A stretch of 64,000 nt of DNA from Bacillaceae bacterium IKA-2. Lineage in GTDB: Bacteria; Bacillota; Bacilli; Bacillales; Anaerobacillaceae. The notes beneath the pieces are model-generated. The model saw nothing but the letters and a program-made list of their open reading frames with translations, was not told the DNA's origin and made no database searches. Positions 43,417-56,331 of this stretch are shown here, piece by piece (the stretch's first letter is position 1; each line of letters starts with the position of its first letter). The position numbers and the translations under genes were made by a program. The DNA lies in assembly GCA_031761875.1 (NCBI GenBank), contig CP134492.1, positions 1,488,001-1,552,000 on the forward strand, in the 5' to 3' direction.

Positions 43417-43525
43417 AAAGGATAAAAAAGTTTCAGCAATCGACACAATATTTAGAAGGTAAACGAAGTCTTCGTGGTACAATCAAAAAAAATAATTTTT
43501 TGCAAAGAGATGAAGGAGTTGCTAA

Positions 43526-44995
43526 ATGATTGTCAAGAGACAAGGATTTTATAAAAAAAAGGTTTGTAGTCAGAAATTTAAAATATTGACGGGATTAATC
43601 GCGATAGGGTTTGTACTGTCCGGATGTGGTTTACTAGGTGGAGAAAAAAGTCCTTTAGATCCAGATAGTCCTGTTTCCGTAACGCTTTGGCATTATTACA
43701 GTGGACAAACAAAGGAAAAGTTTGATGAGCTCGTTTCGGAGTTTAATGATACAACTGGAATGGAAAAAGGTATCGTCATTGATGCACAAAGTCAAGGTGA
43801 TGTTCAGCAACTTCAAGCAGCAGTTTTCGATGCTGCTAACAAAAAAATTGGTGCACAGCCACTTCCAGATATTTTTGCAGCTTATCCGGATAATGCCTAT
43901 CGCATAAATCAGCTAGCAAAACTTGTCGAGATTGAATCTTATTTTTCAGAGGACGAGCTGCAAGCTTTTAGACAGGATTTTCTCGATGAAGGAAGGTTTG
44001 GTGATGAAAATAAGCTGAGAATTATTCCGGTTGCCAAATCATCGGAAAATCTATTTCTGAATAAAACTTTTTGGGATGATTTTGCAAGTGAGACGGGCGC
44101 TAATCTAAATGATTTATCTACCTGGGAAGCTATTGTTCAAACAGCGGAATCTTACTTTAATTGGTCTGGAGGTAAAGCTTTCTTAGGTATTGGCTCAAAT
44201 TCAAATTATATGCTTCTTTCTGCGGTGCAGTTAGGAGAGGAAATGTATAACTACGGCGGAGATACAGTAAAGCTAAACTTCAGCAAGGAAGTAGCAAAAA
44301 AAATCTGGGACAACTACTATATCCCTTCCATCAAAGGTTATTTTGCAAAAACAGGTAGATTCAGTTCTGATGATGCTAAAACAGGTACGATTATTGCCTA
44401 CACTGGTTCAACAGCAGGTGCGAGTTATTTTCCGAAAGAAGTGACTTTAAGTCAGTCCGAGGTTTTTCCAATCGAAAGTTTAACACTATCTTATCCTAAC
44501 TTTGAAGATGGAAGCCCAACCGCCGTCCAGCAAGGAGCAGGAATGTCGATTACAAAGAGTGAAGCTGCCTATGAATACGCTGCGGCAGAATTTTTGAAGT
44601 GGTTTACGAATGTCGAACAAAATATTAGATTTGCAGTATCAACAGCTTATTTCCCTGTAAAAAAAGAGGCCCTTAAAGAAGAGCTAATTCTTTCTATTAT
44701 TAAGGAAGGGGACACGGTCTCCTCCGATACGGTCATTTCATCGATCATAACTACGTTAGCAATGTTAGATAACTATGACTTATACGGGTATAAACCCTTT
44801 GAGGGAAGCGTGGAGATGAGAAAAATTTTGGAACATCATCTTTCTGGTAAGATTGAAAAAGATTTAGAAAGGTTATCAGATCAAACAATCAGTGCAGAAG
44901 ATAAAGCTAGTAAAATAGTTAGGCTGATTTCTGATGAAAGCTTTGTTGATTGGTATGAGGATTTTATGAAAGAAGCTAAAGCGTATATCGAATAA
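43526..44995 (+). CDS. Extracellular solute-binding lipoprotein (family 1)
   Basis: A 489-residue protein with a lipoprotein signal (GLIAIGFVLSGC, lipid Cys34) and an ABC-type solute-binding fold (VSVTLWHYYSGQTKEKFDELV start). Such proteins bind sugars or other solutes outside the membrane. There is no ABC permease or ATPase gene beside it. The next gene, 30 bp downstream, is a membrane diguanylate cyclase, so the pair may be a sensing module and not a transporter. ATG follows GAAGGAG. Confidence 0.82.
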   Translation: MIVKRQGFYKKKVCSQKFKILTGLIAIGFVLSGCGLLGGEKSPLDPDSPVSVTLWHYYSGQTKEKFDELVSEFNDTTGMEKGIVIDAQSQGDVQQLQAAVFDAANKKIGAQPLPDIFAAYPDNAYRINQLAKLVEIESYFSEDELQAFRQDFLDEGRFGDENKLRIIPVAKSSENLFLNKTFWDDFASETGANLNDLSTWEAIVQTAESYFNWSGGKAFLGIGSNSNYMLLSAVQLGEEMYNYGGDTVKLNFSKEVAKKIWDNYYIPSIKGYFAKTGRFSSDDAKTGTIIAYTGSTAGASYFPKEVTLSQSEVFPIESLTLSYPNFEDGSPTAVQQGAGMSITKSEAAYEYAAAEFLKWFTNVEQNIRFAVSTAYFPVKKEALKEELILSIIKEGDTVSSDTVISSIITTLAMLDNYDLYGYKPFEGSVEMRKILEHHLSGKIEKDLERLSDQTISAEDKASKIVRLISDESFVDWYEDFMKEAKAYIE

Positions 44996-45025
44996 AATGC
45001 TGGCGATTGGAAAGGTAATGACTGT

Positions 45026-47167
45026 ATGAAAAAAATTAGCTGGAATAAAAATTCAATTGTATTTAAGTTGACGGTCTTTGTCATCTTTCTGATCATTGCA
45101 CAGTCAGTGTTGCTTATTGCCGCGATGATCGCGGGAGGAATTTTAAAACAGACCGAGGAAAATGCCTTTCAATCTTTTTCCGAAAAAGTAGATAGTCGAA
45201 AAGGTTATTTACAAAGGGAAATGAGTAACCGTTGGTCGAATGTTGATCCTTATTTAAAAGAGATATCTAGGATGCTACCATTAGAGGATGATAATAATTC
45301 GACGGAGCAGTTTTTAATTGATTCAGCACCGATCTTGATCTCGATGCTCAGAACAACAATGACTAACGGAACTTTCATTATTCTTAATGATCAGGAAAAT
45401 GAATCGAATCAGCATTCGACACTTTACTTTAGAGATTATGATCCATTATTAAACGATGAATTAAATAAGGATCTGTATTTTGTTGCCGGTCCATTTGAAA
45501 TATCTCAGAAGCTACGTATCCCAATGGATCAGAGTTGGTCGTATAGTATGGAACTTACTGATGAGAACAGAAAATTTTACGATAAGCCATATTTAAATGC
45601 TTCTTTAAGTTCACATTCTGCGTTGCTCGGTTATTGGAGTCCGCCGTTTAGGTTGACGCCAGATGATCTGCCAATTGTTACTTATTCGATGCCGATTTTC
45701 GATGGTAATAATGAGGTTAGAGGTGTAATTGGAGTTGAGATTTCAATTAATTACTTTAATCAGTTCCTACCAGCAACGGATTTGCTAGCCAGGGATTCGC
45801 TAGGCTATCTTATCGGCTACAAAGAGCAGCCTGAAGGGGCGATTAAGCCCATGATTACAAATGGAGCATTACAAAAACGGATGATCCAACTAGACAAGGA
45901 TTTTAGCTTTTTGAAAGAAGATGAAAAACGAGATATTTATCTATTGGAAAACCATAACAGTCAGGATAAAATTTATGCAAGTGTTCAAAAGATGGGTCTA
46001 TATAATTACAATACCCCCTTTGAAGAGGAAGAGTGGTATCTAATAGGCCTGATGGAGCAAAATAAGCTGTTAAGTTTTGTGAAAAAAATTCAAAGTATTC
46101 TGCTAATCTCTTTTCTTGGATCGAGTGTAATCGGGGGTGTAGGAGGGTACTTTATCAGCTACGCATTTACGAAACCGATTATTCATTTGGCGAAACAGGT
46201 AAGGGAAAGCGATCTGAAAAATACCAAAACATTAACCAGAATCGGATTAACTGAGATTGATAGTCTGACCGATGCGATGGAGACAGCTAACAAAAACCTC
46301 CTAGAATCTACAATAAAAATGTCTCGGATCATTAATCTGGTCGAAGTTCCAATTGGTGCGTTTGAATATAAAGAGCATCGAGAGACGGTCTTTGCGACAG
46401 ACCAGCTTAAGCAACTGCTTTTCCTTGAAGAAACAGAGGCAGAAGACTTTTATTGCAAAAAGCGGCAGTTTATCAACCATCTTCTCGGAATTATGGGGAG
46501 GCCAGAAGCTGAAGAAGAAAACGTTTATAAATTTAGCGATTCCCCGGAAAAATGGCTCAAAATAAAAATGATAACTGATGAAAACAGCACACTTGGTATC
46601 GTCATCGATGTTACAAAAGAAATTCATGAAAAAAATCAAATCAAGCTCGATCGTGATCATGACATGCTTACGAGCATCTATAACCGTGGCGCATTTCAAA
46701 GAAGTGTTACGGCAGTGCTAAGGCGAGGCGATCTTAACTTCGGGGCGTTTATCATGTTAGATCTTGATTATCTTAAACAAATTAACGATAGCTATGGTCA
46801 TATGTGGGGAGATATTTATATTAAAACCACAGCCGATTTGCTTTTTGAATTTAAAAAAGCAGGTGGGATCATTGGCCGTCAATCAGGAGATGAGTTTTCA
46901 GTATTTTTGTTTGGATTTGATTCTAAAGATCAAATCAGAGCGCTTGTTGAAGTATTTTATGAAAAACTTAAAGCGAATCCCATCGACTTCCCTGAAGTAG
47001 GACAAAGGGAGATTATGATCTCCGCTGGTCTTTACTGGTTGGATGATAATGAAGAGAATTATAACTATGAACAACTTTCACAAAAAGCAGACCAGGCTCT
47101 TTATAAAGCGAAGAATAAAGACAAGGGAAGCTGGAAGGAATTCATTGATGAGGATTTTATAACTTAA
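45026..47167 (+). CDS. Membrane sensor diguanylate cyclase (dCache-like and GGDEF)
   Basis: A 713-residue protein with membrane helices near residues 12-36 and 350-375 enclosing a Cache-type extracellular sensor, followed by a linker, a PAS-like stretch and a GGDEF domain (DHDMLTSIYNRGAFQ; IMLDLDYLKQINDSYGHMWGD). The signature reads RQSGDEF, with Ser for the first Gly, which usually still allows activity. No RxxD inhibition site is seen. It should make c-di-GMP in response to an external signal, possibly delivered by the adjacent lipoprotein. Confidence 0.85.
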   Translation: MKKISWNKNSIVFKLTVFVIFLIIAQSVLLIAAMIAGGILKQTEENAFQSFSEKVDSRKGYLQREMSNRWSNVDPYLKEISRMLPLEDDNNSTEQFLIDSAPILISMLRTTMTNGTFIILNDQENESNQHSTLYFRDYDPLLNDELNKDLYFVAGPFEISQKLRIPMDQSWSYSMELTDENRKFYDKPYLNASLSSHSALLGYWSPPFRLTPDDLPIVTYSMPIFDGNNEVRGVIGVEISINYFNQFLPATDLLARDSLGYLIGYKEQPEGAIKPMITNGALQKRMIQLDKDFSFLKEDEKRDIYLLENHNSQDKIYASVQKMGLYNYNTPFEEEEWYLIGLMEQNKLLSFVKKIQSILLISFLGSSVIGGVGGYFISYAFTKPIIHLAKQVRESDLKNTKTLTRIGLTEIDSLTDAMETANKNLLESTIKMSRIINLVEVPIGAFEYKEHRETVFATDQLKQLLFLEETEAEDFYCKKRQFINHLLGIMGRPEAEEENVYKFSDSPEKWLKIKMITDENSTLGIVIDVTKEIHEKNQIKLDRDHDMLTSIYNRGAFQRSVTAVLRRGDLNFGAFIMLDLDYLKQINDSYGHMWGDIYIKTTADLLFEFKKAGGIIGRQSGDEFSVFLFGFDSKDQIRALVEVFYEKLKANPIDFPEVGQREIMISAGLYWLDDNEENYNYEQLSQKADQALYKAKNKDKGSWKEFIDEDFIT

Positions 47168-47300
47168 TCGAAAGCTAAAATGCACTGTTAAGCGAATGTT
47201 TTTAACTGAGTCTTAGGTTTAGAAGGCGAATGGATCAATAAGTTTCGTTCGAAATGCCATCTATAATCCGTGCATTCTAATTGCTGGCACGGCTATAATT

Positions 47301-47335
47301 TTTCAACTCATGAATAAATGATTCATGAGTTGAAA
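47301..47335. terminator. Long hairpin after the diguanylate cyclase gene
   Basis: TTTCAACTCATGAAT and ATTCATGAGTTGAAA form a perfect 15-bp stem with a five-base loop between the GGDEF gene and the rrn promoters. It likely insulates the rrn operon from upstream transcription. Confidence 0.7.
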
Positions 47336-47341
47336 ATAATT

Positions 47342-47371
47342 GTTGCACAAAACATTATTGTGTCGTATAAT
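47342..47371 (+). promoter_or_regulatory. rrn promoter P1
   Basis: TTGCAC, an 18-bp spacer, then TATAAT. It lies about 280 bp upstream of 16S rRNA, the position of the first of the tandem promoters of Bacillus rrn operons. Confidence 0.75.
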
Positions 47372-47438
47372 AATTCTTATCGCCAACAAAGATTAGTTAT
47401 AAAGTGTTGGTAAGCAATTATTAGTTAAAAAATAATTG

Positions 47439-47467
47439 TTGTAAAAAAAATACCTTTGTGGTATAAT
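47439..47467 (+). promoter_or_regulatory. rrn promoter P2
   Basis: TTGTAA, a 17-bp spacer, then TATAAT, about 95 bp downstream of P1, as expected for the second tandem promoter. Confidence 0.75.
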
Positions 47468-47518
47468 AAATATCTTGCTGTTAAGGCAAAAATAAACATT
47501 AATTTAGAATGTTCTTTG

Positions 47519-47535
47519 AAAACTGAACACACAGC
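47519..47535 (+). other. 16S rRNA processing stem, 5' strand
   Basis: AAAACTGAACACACAGC is the exact reverse complement of 49264-49280 beyond the 3' end of 16S. The two form the long stem cut by RNase III. A boxA-like TGTTCTTTGAAAACT sits at its start. Confidence 0.8.
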
Positions 47536-47645
47536 CAAGCGAAGTAGAGATAGTAATATCTCGTCAATGCAAGAAATAGGATGGGGAGCCCGACTAACGT
47601 CGAAGCGAACACATCTTATGTAAGAAGAGCTAAATCAAACAACAC

Positions 47646-49209
<1,564 letters not shown>

Positions 49210-49263
49210 TGGAGTTAAAACTCTAGTCGATACTTTTGCTTTCATTAGTAGAAGTACGCTTAC

Positions 49264-49280
49264 GCTGTGTGTTCAGTTTT
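49264..49280 (+). other. 16S rRNA processing stem, 3' strand
   Basis: GCTGTGTGTTCAGTTTT pairs over 17 bases with the leader segment at 47519-47535. Confidence 0.8.
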
Positions 49281-49316
49281 GGAAGAATAATCTTCCAATT
49301 TAATAAAGGCAATTTA

Positions 49317-49421
49317 GAAGCAAGTAGTTCGAGAAAGCAAGTGGGACAATCCCCGGAATGTACATAAGGTACATGAGGACGATTGGCACACGCCGCTGAC
49401 GAAGAAATACGAAGCTTATCA
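49317..49421 (+). repeat. Spacer repeat, copy 1
   Basis: The 16S-23S spacer holds two related segments of about 105 bp. This one contains AGCAAGTAGTTCGAGAAAGC, a GTAC-loop hairpin (GTACATAAGGTACATGAGGA) and GACGAAGAAATACGAAGCTT. The spacer has no tRNA gene. Confidence 0.7.
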
Positions 49422-49433
49422 ATTGGCTTTTCG

Positions 49434-49454
49434 TTCTTTGAAAACTAGATAACA
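49434..49454 (+). other. 23S rRNA processing stem, 5' strand
   Basis: TTCTTTGAAAACTAGATAAC plus A pairs over 21 bases with 52721-52741 after the 3' end of 23S. It also carries the boxA-like antitermination motif. Confidence 0.8.
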
Positions 49455-49551
49455 ACAATAACAACACATTTAAGTTTTACCGGAAAGTTTGTAAAAACGT
49501 GAAGGTAAATTTGAGTAGTCAAGAATTCAATTCGACGTAGAAATCCTTTTA

Positions 49552-49588
49552 ACAGGTGTTTTTGTAAAAAGACACCAGGTATTTTTTT
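49552..49588 (+). terminator. Terminator-like hairpin inside the 16S-23S spacer
   Basis: GGTGTTTTT and AAAAAGACACC form a hairpin followed within five bases by TATTTTTTT. In the middle of an rrn operon it should be overridden by boxA-dependent antitermination. Confidence 0.5.
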
Positions 49589-49590
49589 GA

Positions 49591-49697
49591 GAGAAGCGAG
49601 TAGTTCAAGGAAACAAGCGAGGCGATCCCCGCAATGTACTTTTGGGTACATGAGGACGATTTCGAGCGCAGTTGACGAAGAAATGCGAAGCTTATCA
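49591..49697 (+). repeat. Spacer repeat, copy 2
   Basis: Related to 49317-49421: GAAGCGAGTAGTTCAAGGAA, a GTACTTTTGGGTAC hairpin, CATGAGGACGATT and GACGAAGAAATGCGAAGCTT. It ends 11 bp before 23S rRNA. Confidence 0.7.
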
Positions 49698-49708
49698 CAA
49701 AAAGATTA

Positions 49709-52666
<2,958 letters not shown>

Positions 52667-52720
52667 AAAAATAAGACGAATTGAATTGAATGAAGCTCAA
52701 ATCTTGAATGTGTGTACAGT

Positions 52721-52741
52721 TGTTATCTAGTTTTCAAAGAA
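52721..52741 (+). other. 23S rRNA processing stem, 3' strand
   Basis: TGTTATCTAGTTTTCAAAGA plus A is the exact reverse complement of 49434-49454 before 23S. Confidence 0.8.
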
Positions 52742-52764
52742 TGAATTTCTTTGATTAATAATAG

Positions 52765-52880
<116 letters not shown>

Positions 52881-52889
52881 ACAAAAAAG

Positions 52890-52916
52890 CACATTCGATT
52901 ACGAATGTGTTTCTTT
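52890..52916 (+). terminator. rrn operon terminator
   Basis: CACATTCG and CGAATGTG form a stem followed by TTTCTTTG, ten bases after 5S rRNA. Confidence 0.75.
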
Positions 52917-53077
52917 GTGTGGAAAAGTATTGAGATATAAAAGATCATAAAATAGTCAGTCCTGTTCCTGTGGTACTCCTTCCGTCTGATCCTCGTCGCA
53001 ATGCTACACGAAGCAAAATCAATGAAGTATAGCATGTGTAGTTGTGGTCAGCAGTTGTGCGCTTTTATCGAAATTTT

Positions 53078-53440
53078 CTATTCTTCTTGGTCTCTTAGTT
53101 TTTCAATTTCAGCATCTGTTAGCCCAGTTAACTCACGAATATCTTTTATATTAAATCCGTTTACCAGCATCTGTTTCGCAACCTCTACTTTTCCTGCTAA
53201 CTTACCTACTACCCTTCTTTTTTGCATGCCCTTACCTCCTCAGAAGTCACCAGTTCGGCAATTTACCTCAGTTGATTTTCAGTATTTGAATTTGTCTTAC
53301 TCTAATTTAAGAAGTATTCATGAAAATTTAAATTTTATCTTTACCTTTTCAATATGATCGTAACCCATTTTTGTTAATAATGCTATAGGGGAAGCCCTGC
53401 AATAATAATGCTTTTTTAATGCTTCTGCTTCCATTTGAAA
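53078..53440 (-). pseudogene. Decayed Rpn-family recombination-promoting nuclease gene, C-terminal part
   Basis: Pieces of an Rpn/YhgA-type PD-(D/E)XK nuclease are readable in different frames on the minus strand: FQMEAEALKKHYY then SPIALLTKMGYDHIEKVKIK, then ELVTSEEVR, and finally a 49-codon frame ending VAKQMLVNGFNIKDIRELTG. Stops and frameshifts separate them and the N-terminal nuclease domain is missing. The last piece begins with ATG after GAGGAGG, but this is the old coding text and not evidence of a new gene. Confidence 0.75.
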
Positions 53441-53464
53441 TGTTTGTTATAATAACCTTACTAG

Positions 53465-53549
53465 AACGAATTTGATAATACCAAAACTAGCCACATCAAC
53501 TTGATTTAGATTGATGTGGCGCAGAATCTGCATTATGAAATTCATTCAC
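53465..53549. repeat. MITE-like inverted-repeat element, copy 3
   Basis: Opposite orientation to copies 1 and 2: GAACGAATTTGATAATACCA at the left (with two changes), AACTAGCCACATCAA, GTGGCGCAGAATCTGCATTA, and ATGAAATTCATTCA at the right. It lies 25 bp from the rpn relic and upstream of the mgtC-type gene. Confidence 0.8.
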
Positions 53550-53640
53550 TAAATTTAATAATGAACTTGAATAAAGTCAAGGTGACACTATGTTTAATGT
53601 GTCATGGCAATTCAGATCGAAATCTAGGAGTTAGTGGTAA

Positions 53641-53655
53641 TGATAATGATAATGA
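53641..53655. promoter_or_regulatory. Fur-box-like sequence upstream of the MgtC-family gene
   Basis: TGATAATGATAATGA fits the Fur/PerR/Zur 7-1-7 motif TGATAATNATTATCA at 12 of 14 defined positions, as three GATAAT-type hexamers in a row. It lies 31 bp before the start codon. Confidence 0.45.
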
Positions 53656-53685
53656 ATAAATAAATATTATTAAAAGGGGAAAAAG

Positions 53686-54399
53686 ATGGACTACAATTAT
53701 GAAATATTACTGAAGCTTTGTGTTGCACTATTATTTGGAATGTTAATTGGAATTGATCGTCAATTGAAACATAAGCCACTAGGATTAAAAACAAGTATGG
53801 TAATTTGTGTTGCGAGTTGTTTAATAACAATTGTTTCGATTGAATCGTTTTTTAAATTTTCTTCGCCTACCTTTTATGCAATGGACCCAATGAGGTTGGC
53901 AGCTCAAATTGTCTCAGGAGTCGGGTTTCTAGGTGCAGGCGTTATCTTACGCAGGCAAAATGATGTAATTTCTGGATTAACGAGTGCAGCTATGATTTGG
54001 GCTGCTTCAGGGTTAGGGATTGCAGTTGGAGCAGGTTTTTTTATGGAAGCCACGATTACCGTAATATTATTAATTTTGGCAGTTAATGTATTGCCTTCAA
54101 TAATTAAATCGGTTGGTCCATCTGAATTACGACAAAGAGATGTTTCAGTGCGTATAGTGATGGAGCCCAATCACCGAATGACTGAAGTGCTGAAAGCAAT
54201 TGAAAGAAAAGGGGAAGGCTTGAATGAACTTGAAAAAAACAGGATAAAAATTCGTAAACTTAAATTAAAAGACTTAGATAACGGAAATCAACAAATGTCG
54301 TTAACTATTTCTGCTCCAGAAAAACAATACACAACAGAAATTTACTATTTGATTAAGGAAATTGATCATGTTCTTTCGGTTGATGTTGAGCATCTATAA
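53686..54399 (+). CDS. MgtC/SapB-family membrane protein
   Basis: A 237-residue protein: an N-terminal MgtC domain with four or five helices (LLFGMLIGIDRQLKHKPLGLKT; VSGVGFLGAGVILRR) and a C-terminal ACT-like soluble domain. MgtC proteins are linked to growth in low magnesium and to control of membrane ATP synthase, and not to Mg transport as such. ATG follows AAAAGGGG. A Fur-like box suggests metal control. Confidence 0.85.
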   Translation: MDYNYEILLKLCVALLFGMLIGIDRQLKHKPLGLKTSMVICVASCLITIVSIESFFKFSSPTFYAMDPMRLAAQIVSGVGFLGAGVILRRQNDVISGLTSAAMIWAASGLGIAVGAGFFMEATITVILLILAVNVLPSIIKSVGPSELRQRDVSVRIVMEPNHRMTEVLKAIERKGEGLNELEKNRIKIRKLKLKDLDNGNQQMSLTISAPEKQYTTEIYYLIKEIDHVLSVDVEHL

Positions 54400-54626
54400 T
54401 GAAATTGAGTATACATGGTGCGATCGTAAAAAAAGCAGTCACTGCTTGAACTATAGAATTAGTCCTTTGGATTTAATGTTGCTTCTTAAACGAACACCAG
54501 CTAAAGCAGATATCCGTTTTTATCGTATTTATATTATTAGGTCTCCTATTTTACCGTTACCGTATCCTAAACTGAACCTGTTAAGATTAGCATGCATTCT
54601 TTTTTTACCCTTTTTTTCGGTAAATA
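54400..54626. other. Gap between mgtC-type gene and ktrA
   Basis: Nothing clear apart from a small TTTACC/GGTAAA hairpin at 54603-54624 near the ktrA stop, which may end the ktrA transcript. Forward frames running through it have no ribosome site. Confidence 0.4.
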
Positions 54627-55283
54627 TTACAGTGCTTCATCCTCAAAGCGTTTTAGGTCTCTGTTATGACCAATAACTATTAAAATATCATTGTCCTTAA
54701 TTGTATGATCAGGAGTTGGTGAAATCAAGATGTCCTCACCATTTTTAATTCCTAGGATTGTGCAACCATATTTAGCGCGAACGTCCAACTCAGCAATCGT
54801 ATGCTTGGCAACTTTTTCGGTGGCCATAAGTTCAACGATACTGTATTCTGGCGAAAGCTCGATATAATCAATAATTTTTTCGGAAACTAAATAGTGAGCG
54901 ATTCGGACACCCATGTCTTGTTCAGGGTGAATAATTCGATCAGCCCCTATTTTTTCTAGAACTTTATGATGGTATTGGTTTTGTGCTTTTACCCAAACCT
55001 GCTTTACATTCAATTCCTTTAAAAGTAGCGTACACAAAATACTTGCTTGAATGTTATCACCAATTGCAACGATAACATGCTCAAAATTTCTAATCCCTAG
55101 TGATTTAAGTACATTTTCGTCAGTAGCATTAGCGACAACAGAATGTGTAGAATATCTAGTAAAATCATTAACCCTATCTTCATTAAGGTCAACCGCCAAT
55201 ACTTCGTGTCCCATCGTATAAAGCTCTTTACAGACACTTCCGCCAAAACGACCCAGTCCAATTACAGCAAATTGTTTTTTCAT
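54627..55283 (-). CDS. ktrA: KtrA, potassium uptake regulatory RCK subunit
   Basis: A 218-residue RCK protein: an N-terminal Rossmann domain (FAVIGLGRFGGSVCKELYTM) that binds ATP/ADP and NAD and a C-terminal RCK_C domain that can bind c-di-AMP. It gates a KtrB channel. The text (ANATDENVLKSLGIRNFEHV, WVKAQNQYHHKVLEKIGADR) is closer to KtrA than KtrC of Bacillus. No ktrB gene is adjacent, unlike the usual ktrAB operon. ATG 55283 follows AAGAGGAG. The leader carries a c-di-AMP riboswitch. Confidence 0.88.
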   Translation of the reverse strand: MKKQFAVIGLGRFGGSVCKELYTMGHEVLAVDLNEDRVNDFTRYSTHSVVANATDENVLKSLGIRNFEHVIVAIGDNIQASILCTLLLKELNVKQVWVKAQNQYHHKVLEKIGADRIIHPEQDMGVRIAHYLVSEKIIDYIELSPEYSIVELMATEKVAKHTIAELDVRAKYGCTILGIKNGEDILISPTPDHTIKDNDILIVIGHNRDLKRFEDEAL

Positions 55284-55358
55284 TTTAAAGACTCCTCTTA
55301 TGTGTTGTATTTTTATCTTTTCCATCTTGAAGAGGATGAGTCAAAGTTTAATGGCAAC

Positions 55359-55383
55359 AAAAAAAATCATTACAAAGAATGAT
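55359..55383 (-). terminator. Riboswitch expression-platform terminator
   Basis: On the minus strand ATCATT-CTTTGT-AATGAT is followed by seven or eight T, between the riboswitch aptamer and ktrA. It would stop transcription when c-di-AMP is bound. Confidence 0.75.
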
Positions 55384-55401
55384 CAATAGTTTCCTATTTG
55401 A

Positions 55402-55548
55402 CCTTCTCTCTTTAATAACGCTTACGAGGTTAGCTGTCGGATTAGGGACTGAGAGTATCCCCTCTTACAAATGTAAGATTTACCCCAAAACAGTTTGGAG
55501 ACTGTTTAGTTTGGTTCCCCCGCTCAAAAAAATGATTCAGCGATTTAT
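55402..55548 (-). promoter_or_regulatory. c-di-AMP riboswitch (ydaO-yuaA family) upstream of ktrA
   Basis: Read on the minus strand the conserved blocks occur in order: AATCGCTGAATCA, GAGCGGGGGAACCAAA, GGGGTAAATCTTAC, TCTCAGTCCCTAATCCG, CAGCTAACCTCGTAAGCGT and GAGAGAAGG. This is the ydaO-yuaA aptamer, which in Bacillus controls ktrAB (yuaA). A terminator lies just downstream, so high c-di-AMP should switch ktrA off. Confidence 0.93.
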
Positions 55549-55667
55549 AGGTGTATGATAAGTAAATTTACTCCTGATTCCGAGCTTTGTCAATACTTAA
55601 TTATATTAATAGACATTGCTCTTTCGGTATAAAAAAAGCTTTCTATCTTTGGATAAATTATCATAAG

Positions 55668-55746
55668 TGAATGAATTTCATAACACCAAAAACTAGCCAC
55701 ATCAAGCTACCTAGTGGCGCAGAATCTGCATTATGAAATTCATTCA
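55668..55746. repeat. MITE-like inverted-repeat element, copy 4
   Basis: TGAATGAATTTCATAACACC at the left and GCATTATGAAATTCATTCA at the right are inverted; the interior has AACTAGCCACATCAAG and GTGGCGCAGAATCTGC. This is the best-kept copy and has the same orientation as copy 3. Confidence 0.88.
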
Positions 55747-55917
55747 AGTAAGGGTTGAAAATAAATGAAATTAATCGGGGGCAAGTAAGCGGCGCAAATC
55801 GAATAATATGGTCGTAAAGCTCAAACATTACCTTTAGGATATCCGAGACACAGTAATCCTGACATACTGGACAATCAGATCCGAATACATCTAGATAAAC
55901 GGGTGAAAAGGGAGTGA

Positions 55918-56082
55918 TTGTCCATAAAAAAGCAACGCTATATTAATGAAAAGAAAGGTGAAAAAAAGAGTTCGCTGAAAAGCGGCACAGAAGTAAAGGT
56001 GATAGTAGAGGTTGCAAATGAGTTAGATACGAAAAAAGCTGTTCTAGAATTTTATAAGGTCGTAAAGAGTGAACGGTTATAA
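55918..56082 (+). CDS. Short ORF for a 54-residue lysine-rich protein
   Basis: TTG 55918 follows AAAAGGGAG (close spacing) and opens a frame with protein-like composition (TEVKVIVEVANELDTKKAVL, then EFYKVVKSERL). It has no membrane segment. It may be a real small gene or the end of an older one; the region 55750-55917 before it shows no other feature. A terminator lies 118 bp downstream. Confidence 0.4.
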   Translation: MSIKKQRYINEKKGEKKSSLKSGTEVKVIVEVANELDTKKAVLEFYKVVKSERL

Positions 56083-56199
56083 TTGGAAGCGATGGATTGA
56101 GGTTTAGAAGTGGATCGGTGTATTTGCGATAACAGCTAAAGGAACTAAGCTTAGTAATTTATATTAAAGTTTAAGTTAAGCTAATCAAGGTTTAAAATT

Positions 56200-56227
56200 A
56201 GAAGTGGCATGTGCTACTTCTTTTTTG
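56200..56227 (+). terminator. Rho-independent terminator
   Basis: AGAAGTGGCA and TGCTACTTCT pair with one bulge, followed by six T. Confidence 0.7.
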
Positions 56228-56331
56228 TGTATTCATGAAATAAACAGTGCCCCTGTTTATTTTGGGCTTGGACCGTGGTATAGTCAGATTTAATGCAAGA
56301 AATTACACAAAAGTGTTAGGATGCGATTAAT

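Noticed and set aside
53001-53357. A 118-codon forward frame after 5S rRNA.
   Set aside because: The opposite strand carries recognisable Rpn pieces; the forward frame lacks a ribosome site and has shadow-like composition.
54362-54676. A 104-codon forward frame overlapping the end of the MgtC-type gene.
   Set aside because: Starts inside the real gene without a ribosome site and runs into the 3' end of ktrA.
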